In this document: piece after piece, positions 44,627-53,810 of the stretch
Position numbering within the stretch: position 1 is the stretch's first letter
Layout of the letters: every line of letters starts with the position of its first letter
Source of the DNA: Chryseobacterium phosphatilyticum
GTDB lineage: Bacteria > Bacteroidota > Bacteroidia > Flavobacteriales > Weeksellaceae
Assembly (NCBI RefSeq): GCF_002899825.2
Contig: NZ_PPED02000003.1
Coordinates: 328,263 to 392,262, forward strand
Length of the DNA stretch: 64,000 nt
Direction of reading: 5' to 3'
Translations under genes and position numbers: made by a program
The notes under the pieces: generated by a model
Seen by the model: the letters and a program-made list of their open reading frames with translations, nothing else
Database searches by the model: none
Told to the model about the DNA's origin: nothing

Positions 44627-46405
44627 TTATTCATGATGCTCATACATCTTGTTGTAAAGATCCATAAACTTCTCTTTTACAGCCTTTCGTTTTAATTTTA
44701 AGGTAGGAGTAAGCAGTCCCGCTTCAATGCTCCATACTTCGGGAGTAAGTTCTATCTTTTTGATTTTTTCCCAGTTTCCTAAGTGTTCATTGATCCCATC
44801 AATCTCTTTCTCTATTCTCTGTTTTAATTCTGTGCTTTTTGCAATCTCCTCAGGAGTGGAACCAATGTTTAAATTGTTTCTCATCGCCCAGCTTTTTGCA
44901 AAGTCAAAATCAGGTTGTACCAAAGCACATGGCATTTTTTCACCATCACCTACTACCATAATTTGCTCAATAAATTTCGAAGCTTTTGCTAAGTTTTCAA
45001 TCGTTTGAGGGGCAATATATTTTCCACCGGAAGTTTTGAACATCTCTTTTTTACGATCCGTAATTTGTAAGAAACCGTCACTGTCGATGTGTCCGATATC
45101 CCCTGTTTTAAAGAATCCATCTTCAGTAAATGCCTCTTTGGTCATTTCTTCGTTTTGAAAATATCCTTTGAAGATCGATGGACCTTTCACGGTGATTTCT
45201 CCATCTTCCTGAATTTTTACCTTTAAATTATCCAGCGGTATACCTACTGTTCCTATTTTCATTTTTTCAAAACTGTTTACCGAAATAACCGGTGAGGTTT
45301 CCGTCAAACCATAACCTTCCAGTATAGGAATTCCTGCATTCTGAAATATTAAATTAAGCCTTGTAGATAGTGCTGCAGAACCGGAAACCAACGTGATAAT
45401 TTCTCCACCCAAACCTTCTCTCCACTTAGAAAATACCAATTTGTCGGCGATGATTTGTTGAATTCCTGAAGGTTTTGAAATTTCCTTTTTCTTTGAAATT
45501 AAATTTAAAGCCCAAAAGAATATTTTTGATTTTAATCCGCCTGCAGAAGAACCGGTATTATAAATTTTATCATATACCTTTTCTACCAATCTTGGTACAA
45601 CAGTCATATAATGAGGCTTCACTTCTTTTACGTTTTCACCCATTTTATCAATACTTTCTGCAAAGTAGATAGAAAAACCGTTATACTGGTACAGATAGAA
45701 GAGCATTCTTTCAAAGATATGACAGATCGGAAGAAAGCTCAATGCTCTGCTTTCTTTATAATCTAAACTTTTTTTCTTTGGAATCCTCGGAATAGAACCC
45801 AAAACATTGGAAACTATATTGTTGTGTGTCAACATTACTCCTTTAGGTCTGCCAGTAGTTCCGGATGTATAGATAATCGTGGCAAGATCTTCAGTATTGA
45901 TAGCATTAGAAAGATCATCTACTTCAATTTGGGTAGATTCGTCTTTACCTAAGTCAAGGATTTCTCTCCAGTTAGCTGCACCGCTTATATTATCGAAAGT
46001 GAAAATCCCCTGTAGTGTTGGGATATTATGTTTTACTTTCATTACTTTATTCAAAAGCTCTTTATCAGAGACAAAACAGTACTGAATCTCTGCGTTATTG
46101 AAAATAAATTCATAATCTTCCGGAGATATGCTTGGGTAAACAGGAACAGAAACTACTCCAATCTGAGATAAACCAAAATCCATAATGGCCCATTCTGTAC
46201 GGGAGTTCGTGGTTATCAAAGCGATCTTATCACCCGGCTTTATACCTAGCTTTAGTAATCCTCGGGATATCTTATTTCCCTCATTAATAAACTCCTGTGT
46301 AGAAGTTTTTTTCCATTCACCATGATATTTAGTTACAAACATATCCGTTTTAGGATATTTTTCTAAAGCATACTGTGGAATATCGAATAATCTTTTGATC
46401 GTCAT
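44627..46405 (-). CDS. Long-chain fatty acid-CoA ligase (AMP-binding enzyme)
   Basis: Activates fatty acids with ATP and CoA to acyl-CoA, at the inner face of the membrane. The 592-residue protein shows the AMP-binding P-loop motif IIYTSGTTGRPKGVMLTH (about 173-190), LSFLPICHIFERM, EGYGLTETSPVISVN (about 363-377), and the hinge/C-terminal motif FKTGDIGHIDSDGFLQITDRK (about 441-461). Length matches the FAA1-like bacterial group (about 590-600). It faces an acyl-CoA dehydrogenase gene across a 353-bp divergent spacer, consistent with fatty-acid degradation. Confidence 0.94.
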   Translation of the reverse strand: MTIKRLFDIPQYALEKYPKTDMFVTKYHGEWKKTSTQEFINEGNKISRGLLKLGIKPGDKIALITTNSRTEWAIMDFGLSQIGVVSVPVYPSISPEDYEFIFNNAEIQYCFVSDKELLNKVMKVKHNIPTLQGIFTFDNISGAANWREILDLGKDESTQIEVDDLSNAINTEDLATIIYTSGTTGRPKGVMLTHNNIVSNVLGSIPRIPKKKSLDYKESRALSFLPICHIFERMLFYLYQYNGFSIYFAESIDKMGENVKEVKPHYMTVVPRLVEKVYDKIYNTGSSAGGLKSKIFFWALNLISKKKEISKPSGIQQIIADKLVFSKWREGLGGEIITLVSGSAALSTRLNLIFQNAGIPILEGYGLTETSPVISVNSFEKMKIGTVGIPLDNLKVKIQEDGEITVKGPSIFKGYFQNEEMTKEAFTEDGFFKTGDIGHIDSDGFLQITDRKKEMFKTSGGKYIAPQTIENLAKASKFIEQIMVVGDGEKMPCALVQPDFDFAKSWAMRNNLNIGSTPEEIAKSTELKQRIEKEIDGINEHLGNWEKIKKIELTPEVWSIEAGLLTPTLKLKRKAVKEKFMDLYNKMYEHHE

Positions 46406-46758
46406 GATTTTTTAAGTAATTTATAAAGAAATCTAAATATAAGCATTTTTTTTAATTGCAAAAACTAGATTTCGATAATTAGAAATAAGTTGAATGTCTT
46501 CCATAATACTTTTTATTAAAAAAGATGCCTGAAGAAGATAAAGAAGAAGACTTATCGTTGATCAGTTTGATGATTTTATCCGGCTGATGTCTGTTTTTCG
46601 TTCAAATATTTCGATAGAAAAATCACCAAAAATAAGAATTATTTACTTTTTTTACTCCAACTGCAAGTCTGCCTTTGGCAGGCTATTTTCGTAAATTTAA
46701 TTTATTTTTCATATTTGCCCAAAAAGTGTAAATTTACGGCTATCTAATTATTTTTTTT
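46406..46758. other. Divergent control region, acyl-CoA synthetase/dehydrogenase
   Basis: 353 bp with no convincing gene. It holds a short palindrome CTGCC-TTT-GGCAG at 46669-46681 and a weak CATATTTG box near 46709-46716 for the dehydrogenase. A 20-codon ORF at about 46526 is not supported. Confidence 0.55.
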
Positions 46759-47898
46759 ATGGACTTTAATTTATCAGAAGAACAGCTGATGATTCAGCAG
46801 GCAGCAAGAGATTTTGCCCAAAATGAACTATTACCTGGAGTTATTGAAAGAGACCGCGACCAGAAATTCCCTGCAGAACAGGTGAAGAAAATGGGAGAAA
46901 TGGGACTTTTAGGAATGATGGTGGATCCAAAATACGGAGGTGCAGGTATGGACAGCGTTTCTTACGTGCTGGCAATGGAGGAGATTGCAAAAATAGATGC
47001 TTCTGCAGCTGTTGTAATGTCTGTAAACAATTCACTGGTTTGTGCCGGTCTTGAAAAATTTGCTTCGGAAGAACAAAAAGTAAAATATCTTACTCCACTG
47101 GCTAGCGGGCAGGTAATCGGAGCTTTTGCGCTATCTGAACCGGAAGCTGGTTCTGATGCAACTTCTCAGAAAACGACTGCCGAAGACAAAGGAGATTACT
47201 ATCTTTTAAATGGTATCAAAAACTGGATCACCAATGGGGGAACGGCTTCTTATTATATTGTAATCGCTCAAACGGATCCTGAGAAAAAACATAAAGGAAT
47301 CAACGCATTTATCGTAGAAAGAGGATGGGAAGGTTTTGAAGTTGGAGTAAAGGAAGATAAACTGGGAATCAGAGGAAGTGATACACACTCTTTGATCTTC
47401 AATAATGTGAAGGTCCCAAAAGAAAACAGAATCGGTGCTGACGGATTTGGTTTCAATTTTGCAATGGCTGTATTAAACGGTGGTAGAATTGGTATCGCTT
47501 CTCAGGCATTAGGTATTGCTTCAGGAGCTTATGAATTGGCATTGAAATATGCTAAAACAAGAAAAGCGTTCAAAACTGAAATTATCAACCACCAGGCAAT
47601 TGCTTTCAAATTAGCTGATATGGCAACTCAGATTACTGCAGCAAGAATGTTGTGTTTAAAGGCAGCATGCGAAAAAGATGCAGGAAAAGATATCTCTGAA
47701 AGCGGAGCAATGGCAAAATTATACGCTTCTCAGGTAGCAATGGATACTACCATTGAGGCGGTACAGATTCACGGTGGATATGGATATGTAAAAGAATACC
47801 ACGTAGAAAGACTTATGAGAGATGCTAAAATCACTCAGATCTACGAAGGAACTTCTGAGATCCAGAAAATCGTGATCTCCAGAAGTATTGCAAAATAA
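46759..47898 (+). CDS. Acyl-CoA dehydrogenase (short/medium chain type)
   Basis: FAD enzyme catalysing the first oxidation of beta-oxidation, transferring electrons to ETF. The 379 residues show the N-terminal helical domain, the middle-domain signature GAFALSEPEAGSDA (about 121-134), WITNGG FAD region, and the C-terminal signature QIHGGYGYVKEYHVERLMRDAKI. The catalytic base Glu lies in QIYEGTSEIQ (about 362-371), typical of butyryl/medium-chain enzymes. Length is standard. A small membrane-protein gene follows 25 bp downstream. Confidence 0.96.
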   Translation: MDFNLSEEQLMIQQAARDFAQNELLPGVIERDRDQKFPAEQVKKMGEMGLLGMMVDPKYGGAGMDSVSYVLAMEEIAKIDASAAVVMSVNNSLVCAGLEKFASEEQKVKYLTPLASGQVIGAFALSEPEAGSDATSQKTTAEDKGDYYLLNGIKNWITNGGTASYYIVIAQTDPEKKHKGINAFIVERGWEGFEVGVKEDKLGIRGSDTHSLIFNNVKVPKENRIGADGFGFNFAMAVLNGGRIGIASQALGIASGAYELALKYAKTRKAFKTEIINHQAIAFKLADMATQITAARMLCLKAACEKDAGKDISESGAMAKLYASQVAMDTTIEAVQIHGGYGYVKEYHVERLMRDAKITQIYEGTSEIQKIVISRSIAK

Positions 47899-47923
47899 CA
47901 ATTGATTAAAACACACATTACTT

Positions 47924-48289
47924 ATGAAAAAATCTTTGTGGATCACCCTAGGTGTCGTACTGCTATTGTTAGGAGTATTCGTATGGTATAAATATTTCTT
48001 TGTATTTGGAGAAGGAGTGAAATCAGGATATCTGAATTATGCCATGAAAAAAGGTTATATCTTCAAAACTTATGAAGGTAAACTGATTCAGGAAGGTTTC
48101 GGAAAAGGAAAAACAGGTGGTATTACAAGCTATGAGTTTGAGTTTTCTGTGGATGATCCTGAGGTTTTCAAACAATTGGAAATCAACAGTGGTAAAACCT
48201 TTGATCTGCATTACAAAGAATATAATGGCGCTCTTCCATGGAGAGGAAACACAAAGTTTGTCGTAGATAAAGTTGTGAATATGAAATAA
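47924..48289 (+). CDS. Small membrane-anchored hypothetical protein
   Basis: The 121-residue product has an N-terminal signal-anchor helix (about 5-24) and a small soluble domain with SGYLNYAMKKGYIFKTYEGKL (split here as SGYLNYAMKKGY and FKTYEGKL) and a beta-rich end (FDLHYKEYNGALPWRG, TKFVVDKV). It is recognisably conserved in Flavobacteria, where databases sometimes call it 6-phosphogluconate dehydrogenase without support: no nucleotide-binding motif or catalytic residue of that enzyme is present. It is probably co-transcribed with acyl-CoA dehydrogenase and ends at a terminator. Function unknown. Confidence 0.8.
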   Translation: MKKSLWITLGVVLLLLGVFVWYKYFFVFGEGVKSGYLNYAMKKGYIFKTYEGKLIQEGFGKGKTGGITSYEFEFSVDDPEVFKQLEINSGKTFDLHYKEYNGALPWRGNTKFVVDKVVNMK

Positions 48290-48641
48290 CAGAAAGGCTT
48301 CCGATTGAATGGGAAGCCTTTTTTATTTTGATAAACTCCTTAAGTGTCATTATCTCTCTAATATTCCGACAAAGTATCCCCATTGTTTATAAATCAAAGT
48401 TGTAGATTTAAATGGGATATGCTGTTTGATAGTATATTTTTCTAAATTATGTGATTGCTGACTATTGAGAAATTTTGTTATTTTATTATAACAATTGCTG
48501 CAATATGTGATTAATAAATATGTTTGATGTTTTACAAAATCTAAGTGTTTAAGATTATTATGTTTTAAATAATGAAAATCAGTGGTTTATGTTGGGTATT
48601 CAATAAATTGATTAATTTTATCCTATTAAATAAATCACACT
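48290..48641. other. Intergenic region with terminator
   Basis: 352 bp of A/T-rich sequence. Apart from the terminator at 48293-48321 and a weak TTG-N18-TAATTTTA promoter-like pair just before the gene at 48642, nothing is seen. Confidence 0.6.
48293..48321 (+). terminator. Terminator after small membrane protein gene
   Basis: AAAGGCTTCC / GGGAAGCCTTT stem followed by a T run. Confidence 0.88.
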
Positions 48642-49589
48642 ATGATGAAAATTTTATCTTTGTTGCTTCTTTTTGGAGCAGTAACACACATGAATTCCCA
48701 AGTCGGAATTAATACACAGAAACCTACCGAAACATTAGATGTCAACGGTTCGGCGCGTATCCGAAATAGTAAACAACTCGGCTCCAATGCCTCTGCAAAA
48801 GATTCTATTGTTGTATTTGACAACGGTGGTGTACTAAAAAGAACAACTGCTTCTCAGATCCTTGCTCAAGGGAATGCCCTGATTTCTGTAGAGACAGCAA
48901 GTCCGCTGGCGGGGAATGGGACGACTTCCAATCCTGTTATTTTGGGACAAAACGGTGCATCCAACGGACAGGTGCTTCAATGGAACGGAACGACATGGGC
49001 TCCCGTTTCTGCCTCCGCCTTAGGTACAATAGCACTGAATATTGGAACCTCAGGTAATAATATTACTGTTTCTAACTCACCTGTCGTTTTAGGAGGAAGC
49101 ATGACACTCAATGTACCGGATGCAAGCACCACAGCGCGAGGAGTAGTTACCACCGCTGATCAGTCATTTGCAGGAACAAAAATGTTTTCAGCAGTGGGAA
49201 TAAATACTTCCACTCCTAATGCATCTTCACGATTAGATGTTAATGGTACTTTTAAACTGGGAACCACGGGAACTGTTAATAAAAATGTGATTAATTTTTC
49301 TACATCAGTCAACAATTCGATCAGTAGTGGAGATTCAACATTTTTAACAGGAGCTTTTAATTCGTCAGGAATTTTAGATGTCAATGTTGCTATTCCTGTA
49401 GCAAACAGACCAACTTCCACACAGGCGGTTGTGAGTGTGTCCCCAAATTTTGATTTGCCGGGAGCGGTATCAATAGCTTCGGCAAGACTTACCTCACCAT
49501 CCAATGTAAGGATACGCTTTATGAATACCGATAGAAATAATGCTCAGACAATTGTCGGGACGCTGTTTGTGACAATTAGCGAATTTTAA
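48642..49589 (+). CDS. Secreted tail-fibre-like repeat protein
   Basis: The 315-residue precursor has a signal peptide (about 1-19, ending HMNSQ) and two copies of the VGINT..P...LDVNG motif (about 21-35 and 187-203) seen in phage tail-fibre-like and flavobacterial surface proteins. The region between is rich in Gly, Asn, Ser and Thr (GNGTTSNPVILGQNGASNGQ, split by QVLQWNGTTWAP), as in beta-helical or trimeric fibres. No T9SS sorting domain or other phage gene is nearby, so it is a chromosomal surface protein, not a prophage remnant. Function unknown. Confidence 0.78.
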   Translation: MMKILSLLLLFGAVTHMNSQVGINTQKPTETLDVNGSARIRNSKQLGSNASAKDSIVVFDNGGVLKRTTASQILAQGNALISVETASPLAGNGTTSNPVILGQNGASNGQVLQWNGTTWAPVSASALGTIALNIGTSGNNITVSNSPVVLGGSMTLNVPDASTTARGVVTTADQSFAGTKMFSAVGINTSTPNASSRLDVNGTFKLGTTGTVNKNVINFSTSVNNSISSGDSTFLTGAFNSSGILDVNVAIPVANRPTSTQAVVSVSPNFDLPGAVSIASARLTSPSNVRIRFMNTDRNNAQTIVGTLFVTISEF

Positions 49590-49634
49590 TTTGAATTTCT
49601 TTTTATTTAAATAATTGATAAAGCATTTCTTATC

Positions 49635-49692
49635 ATCTTCCTTTCAGTAGACTAGCACTTTATATACCCTGTTATTCTAATGAAAGGAAGAT
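49635..49692 (+). repeat. Long-loop inverted repeat after tail-fibre-like gene
   Basis: ATCTTCCTTTCA (49635-49646) and its exact complement TGAAAGGAAGAT (49681-49692) are separated by 34 nt, followed by a T-rich run. It may be a terminator with a long loop or a structured 3' end. Confidence 0.45.
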
Positions 49693-49811
49693 TAATTTTA
49701 TTTTTGGTTCTTATACCTAAAATGAAAATACTTTTGATAGCAGTGCTTTAGTGAATGAAAAGATAAGAAACTTTCTAAAATGTTTTTTTCATTTTGAGAA
49801 ATATTATACAT

Positions 49812-50753
49812 CTAATATGAATCTTTATGATCTATGTTTTTACTTCTCTTTTTATAAAAATAATATCCAATACCTCCAATTAGAAACAGTGGCCATAACG
49901 GAAGTATGAATAAAAAGACAGAGGTAATAACGTTCCATCCGGATTCAATAGCTGCCAATGACTTTCCGCCAAAAGTTTCAGGTTCCTTTTCGATTTCTGT
50001 TGTACCCGTAAGATTCACTGAAATACTGCAGATCACATTATCCGTATAATTGTTTCCGGAAACCTGAATGTTTTTGCTTTCAATATCTCCGATATTATCT
50101 GTAAGTGCATTCATCAACCTATCAAAATTCTGGATTGGGACTTTGATATCAATACTATAGACCTTTTGATCTTCTTGTCTGCGATCTGCCGATTCTATAT
50201 AAGAAAGATCTTCACTTTTTATATAGCCATTGTTTTTAATGGCCTCTTCTTTGATGATTTCTTTTACCGTTTCTGTATTGTCTGCTTTCATTGAAATCTG
50301 ACCTGACTTTACCATTCTGTCTTTGGGTATTTTCAGTTCGTAGCTGTCATTTTTAGACTTTTCTTTATAAATAACTTTGGTCTCTTTAATGATTTTAGGA
50401 GCGGGAACATTGACAACAATTTTTTCAGCTTTTTTGGCAGAGTCCTTTTTCTCTAATTTTGATTCCAGTTTGGTGGAAGCGATCTTGTCAGAAAGAGAAT
50501 CTACAATTTTTGATGTGTTTTCTATTTTCTGCTGAATCTCATTTTTGGTATCTTCAAAATCTTTTATTTTAATACCGGCAGAGTCAAGAGCTTTATGGAC
50601 TGTATGGTTAGCATTATCTATAGCATCTGTTGCAACAGTGGTTGCGCTGTCTATAGTATGTATGGTTTCCTCAGCCTGGGATTGCGAAATATTTCCCTTT
50701 TTACACATGATAAAAGTGCTTGATACAGCAACGAGTAGTATGATCTTTTTCAT
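49812..50753 (-). CDS. DUF4349 domain lipoprotein
   Basis: Putative envelope lipoprotein of 313 residues. I choose the second ATG (50753) because it gives a clean lipoprotein signal with lipobox FIMC (Cys17); an in-frame ATG six codons upstream is the alternative. A helical, Lys/Glu-rich region (about 25-130), probably coiled coil, precedes the DUF4349 domain (about 145-290). That domain has the typical beta-rich start RMVKSGQISMKADNTE and DIKVPIQNFDRLMNAL. A C-terminal transmembrane helix (about 275-297) and a basic tail follow. A lipid anchor plus a C-terminal helix is the usual DUF4349 layout. Role unknown. Confidence 0.85.
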   Translation of the reverse strand: MKKIILLVAVSSTFIMCKKGNISQSQAEETIHTIDSATTVATDAIDNANHTVHKALDSAGIKIKDFEDTKNEIQQKIENTSKIVDSLSDKIASTKLESKLEKKDSAKKAEKIVVNVPAPKIIKETKVIYKEKSKNDSYELKIPKDRMVKSGQISMKADNTETVKEIIKEEAIKNNGYIKSEDLSYIESADRRQEDQKVYSIDIKVPIQNFDRLMNALTDNIGDIESKNIQVSGNNYTDNVICSISVNLTGTTEIEKEPETFGGKSLAAIESGWNVITSVFLFILPLWPLFLIGGIGYYFYKKRSKNIDHKDSY

Positions 50754-51111
50754 AACATTAATTTTTTTCATGAAGTAAATTTAGAGGGGAAATTCTTGTA
50801 AAAATTGTAAATAGACTGTATTGTGCTGGTAAAATAGCAACTGTTATATTTTCAGTGTTTTATGCTTCTTTTACAAGAGATTTACAAAATGATACCAGAA
50901 AAGTAATGTCTATTTATTTGTTTTGTTGTTTTTGGCTTTTGCTTAATTTTTTAAATGTTTTAATATTAATTATTTTATAAAATTTAGTTTTTACCCTATT
51001 GTTTGCGTTTTTTTGCTGATATTATAGATAATTGAGGAGTAATCCTCCATTGGGTACTCGGGATTTTGAAAAAGCTGAAGTGGGAATATGAGTTTATCTC
51101 AATTATTCTAA

Positions 51112-51357
51112 CGTATTTTCAAAATCGGGACAGAATCGGGGAAGGGGATTTCGCGTACTGTTTATGTGATAGACGAAAGACTTGTCAATCCTAAGAAAGA
51201 AATTGGGGTGGCAAAATTAAAGAAGGGGTAAATTGATCATATCTGCCTACCGGCACTTGCCTTATTCAGTTAGATAAAGATGGTCAGAAGATTTCCAAAA
51301 AATTCATAATTAAAAAAAAGGATATAAAAATAAAAAGAAACCGTTCAATATTTTATT
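51112..51357 (+). pseudogene. Remnant of a T9SS-secreted protein gene
   Basis: Two short open stretches in different frames. The first (51112-51228) reads RIFKIGTESGKGISRTVYVI followed by a Lys-rich end and a stop. The second, from 51237, reads SYLPTGTCLIQLDKDGQKIS and then KKFIIKK, which closely matches the end of type A T9SS sorting domains (LPxGTYxxQLxxDGKKxSKKFIKK). No start codon or signal peptide is present and a frameshift plus stops separate the parts. Best read as the decayed 3' end of a secreted-protein gene. It could also be chance similarity. Confidence 0.42.
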
Positions 51358-51372
51358 GAACGGTTTCTTTTT
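51334..51372 (-). terminator. prfC terminator
   Basis: GAAACCGTTCAATA / TGAACGGTTTC stem with an A/T loop, followed on the minus strand by T-rich sequence. Confidence 0.88.
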
Positions 51373-51377
51373 ATTTT

Positions 51378-52973
51378 TTAGTGATCCTGAAATTCACTGA
51401 TAAAATGTAATTTCACATTCGGGAACTTCTCCTGAGTCATATGAATCGTGAATGACGAATCTGCCAGGAATACAAGCTGATCATATTTATCTCTGGCAAG
51501 GAATCTTTGCTTTAACCTTGCAAATTCTTTAAACTCCTCAGATTTTTCATCTGCTTCTACCCAACATGCCTTGTGCATAGATAGTGGTTCATAAGTACAT
51601 TTAGCCCCATATTCATGCTCCAAACGATATTGAATAACCTCATACTGAAGTGCTCCTACGGTACCAATGATCTTTCTTCCATTCATTTCCAATGTAAATA
51701 ACTGAGCAACACCTTCATCCATCAACTGGTCGATACCTTTAGCCAATTGTTTAGCTTTTAACGGATCATTATTGTTAATATAACGGAAGTGTTCCGGAGA
51801 GAAGCTCGGAATTCCTTTGAAGCTTAATTTCTCACCACCAGTCAGAGTATCACCGATTCTGAAACTTCCCGTATCATGAAGACCAACGATATCTCCGGGG
51901 AAACTTTCTTCTACAACTTCTTTTTTGTCGGCAAAGAATGCATTTGGAGAAGAAAACTTCATTTTTTTACCTTCTCTTACCAATAAGTAGTTTTCATTTC
52001 TTTTAAATGTTCCGGAAACAATTTTCACAAATGCTAATCTGTCTCTGTGTTTAGGGTCCATATTGGCGTGGATCTTGAAAACAAATCCGGTGAAAGCGCT
52101 TTCTTCCGGTTTTACAAGACGGGTATCACTTTCCTTAGGCTGTGGCATTGGAGCAATGTCAATGAATGCATTCAATAATTCACGAACTCCAAAGTTATTT
52201 AAAGCCGAACCGAAGAATACAGGTTGCAGATCACCTTTCATATAATCTTCACGATTAAATTCAGGATAAACAGATTGAATCAGATCAAGTTCTTCTCTTA
52301 AAGTTTTGGCTGCTTTTTCACCGATAACTTCATCAATAGAAGAATCATTAATATCATCAAACTTGATAGAGTCTCCAACTTTCTGTTTTTTCTCTTCCAG
52401 GAATAGCTGAATATTGTCTTCCCAGATATTATAAATTCCCTGGAAATCGCTTCCCATACCAATTGGTAAAGAAAGGGGACAAACCGTTAATCCTAATTTT
52501 TGTTCCACTTCATCCAGCAAATCAAAAGCATCTTTACCTTCACGGTCAAGTTTATTGATGAAAACCAACATCGGAATGTTTCTCATTCTACATACCTTAA
52601 CCAGTTTTTCAGTCTGTTCCTCAACCCCTTTTGCAACGTCGATAACAACAATGACAGAGTCTACGGCCGTTAATGTTCTGTAGGTGTCTTCAGCAAAGTC
52701 TTTGTGACCGGGTGTATCCAGAATGTTGATCTTGTGGTCTCTATATTCAAAAGCCAATACGGAAGTTGCTACAGAGATCCCTCTCTGTCTTTCAATTTCC
52801 ATAAAGTCGGAGGTAGCTCCTTTTTTTATTTTGTTGGATTTTACCGCGCCCGCTTCCTGAATAGCCCCTCCGAAAAGAAGTAGCTTTTCTGTAAGGGTTG
52901 TTTTTCCGGCATCCGGGTGGGAAATGATCCCGAAGGTCTTTCTTTTTTGTATTTCTTTGATTAAGTCTGACAT
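51378..52973 (-). CDS. prfC: Peptide chain release factor 3
   Basis: Translational GTPase that removes RF1/RF2 from the ribosome after termination. The 531-residue protein shows G1 SHPDAGKTTLTEKLL (about 19-33), switch II DTPGHKDFAEDTYRTL (about 82-97), NKLDREGKD (about 136-144), and the RF3 C-terminal domain (VQYRLEHEYGAKC region near 446). Length matches E. coli RF3 (529). Single-gene unit with its own terminator. Confidence 0.97.
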   Translation of the reverse strand: MSDLIKEIQKRKTFGIISHPDAGKTTLTEKLLLFGGAIQEAGAVKSNKIKKGATSDFMEIERQRGISVATSVLAFEYRDHKINILDTPGHKDFAEDTYRTLTAVDSVIVVIDVAKGVEEQTEKLVKVCRMRNIPMLVFINKLDREGKDAFDLLDEVEQKLGLTVCPLSLPIGMGSDFQGIYNIWEDNIQLFLEEKKQKVGDSIKFDDINDSSIDEVIGEKAAKTLREELDLIQSVYPEFNREDYMKGDLQPVFFGSALNNFGVRELLNAFIDIAPMPQPKESDTRLVKPEESAFTGFVFKIHANMDPKHRDRLAFVKIVSGTFKRNENYLLVREGKKMKFSSPNAFFADKKEVVEESFPGDIVGLHDTGSFRIGDTLTGGEKLSFKGIPSFSPEHFRYINNNDPLKAKQLAKGIDQLMDEGVAQLFTLEMNGRKIIGTVGALQYEVIQYRLEHEYGAKCTYEPLSMHKACWVEADEKSEEFKEFARLKQRFLARDKYDQLVFLADSSFTIHMTQEKFPNVKLHFISEFQDH

Positions 52974-53096
52974 ATCGTATTTTGAAGTTGCAAAAATCGT
53001 GATTTTTTACGAGGTTTTCAAATTTAAATTACGACAATGATTTCAGAATAGCAGATTGAGCGGATAAGAGTGGTTAAGAATGGTATTTATTATTAC

Positions 53097-53804
53097 TTAA
53101 ACCAAAGTTTTTATAATGACTATGAAAGCGTAGATCACTCCTGAAACAATAAGCAGAAAAAATGTAATCATGACATATTCAAAAGTGCCCCATTCATGGG
53201 CAGGCGGGCGTTCTGTATTGAGACTGTACTGGTCGATGGTCTGCCGGCCTATTTTCAGGTCGGGACGAAAGTGTTGAACACCTTTCAGAAAATGACGGTA
53301 CAACTCATATTGATTGCTGAGAATAACATATTCAAAATTGAAGTCTATATTTTTCAATATAACTTCGCCTGTTTTACCCGACAGGAAGACCATTAAAGTT
53401 ATTTTGCCATACTTTACAGTCTGAGTACTGTGTACATACACATCGGCTGATGAACTGTTGGAATGCTGCAGCTCACTGTATAATATGGTATCGACAATAT
53501 GATTCCGGCTGTTGTAAAAAGCAGCTCCTTTTTCGTCAATAATGACTTTCCGTATTTTTTGTTTTCTCCGGTATATGAAGGACATGATCAGCGCTATACA
53601 GCAACATATCAAAAGGAGCTGTGCAATCAAAAGAATAATAAAAATACCAATGTTGTCCTTCCAGCGTTTAAAAATAATATCGAAGACAGATCCAATAACT
53701 GCAACGATCAAAATGATACTCAGCCAGATTATTCCTGTTATAAAGTACGTAAAAGGTTTATTAATCTTAGATTCTAAAATCCGGAATTTTTCTGTCATTC
53801 TCAT
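53097..53804 (-). CDS. Membrane protein of unknown function, paralogue A
   Basis: I do not recognise a named family. The 235-residue protein has two N-terminal helices (about 15-40 and 52-75), a soluble beta-rich domain (about 82-200), and a C-terminal helix (about 208-232). It aligns with the upstream neighbour (53811-54515): IIDEKGAAFYNSRN/VVDDRGLLFYNAKN and YRHFLKGVQHFRPDL/YAHFLHGISVFRSDL, showing tandem duplication. The middle domain resembles PH-like membrane-associated domains in pattern (inference). The two genes are 6 bp apart and surely co-transcribed. Confidence 0.78.
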   Translation of the reverse strand: MRMTEKFRILESKINKPFTYFITGIIWLSIILIVAVIGSVFDIIFKRWKDNIGIFIILLIAQLLLICCCIALIMSFIYRRKQKIRKVIIDEKGAAFYNSRNHIVDTILYSELQHSNSSSADVYVHSTQTVKYGKITLMVFLSGKTGEVILKNIDFNFEYVILSNQYELYRHFLKGVQHFRPDLKIGRQTIDQYSLNTERPPAHEWGTFEYVMITFFLLIVSGVIYAFIVIIKTLV

Positions 53805-53810
53805 TTCAAT

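Larger units (their letters stand above)
50754..51377. other. Large intergenic region with gene remnant
   Basis: 624 bp between the DUF4349 gene and prfC. It is A/T-rich to about 51030, then shows broken coding sequence resembling a T9SS sorting domain (listed separately) and the prfC terminator. Confidence 0.6.

Noticed and set aside
46526..46588. 20-codon ORF in the acyl-CoA spacer
   Set aside because: Very short, acidic, with no conserved context or promoter; likely chance.
46669..46681. CTGCC-TTT-GGCAG palindrome as a fatty-acid regulator site
   Set aside because: Only 5-bp arms, and it is not positioned relative to a clear promoter. Too weak to claim.
47924..48289. 6-phosphogluconate dehydrogenase annotation for the 121-residue protein
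   Set aside because: No nucleotide-binding or catalytic motif; the protein is far too short and begins with a membrane helix.
48642..49589. Prophage remnant
   Set aside because: Only one tail-fibre-like gene with a Sec signal peptide; no integrase, structural or lysis genes nearby.
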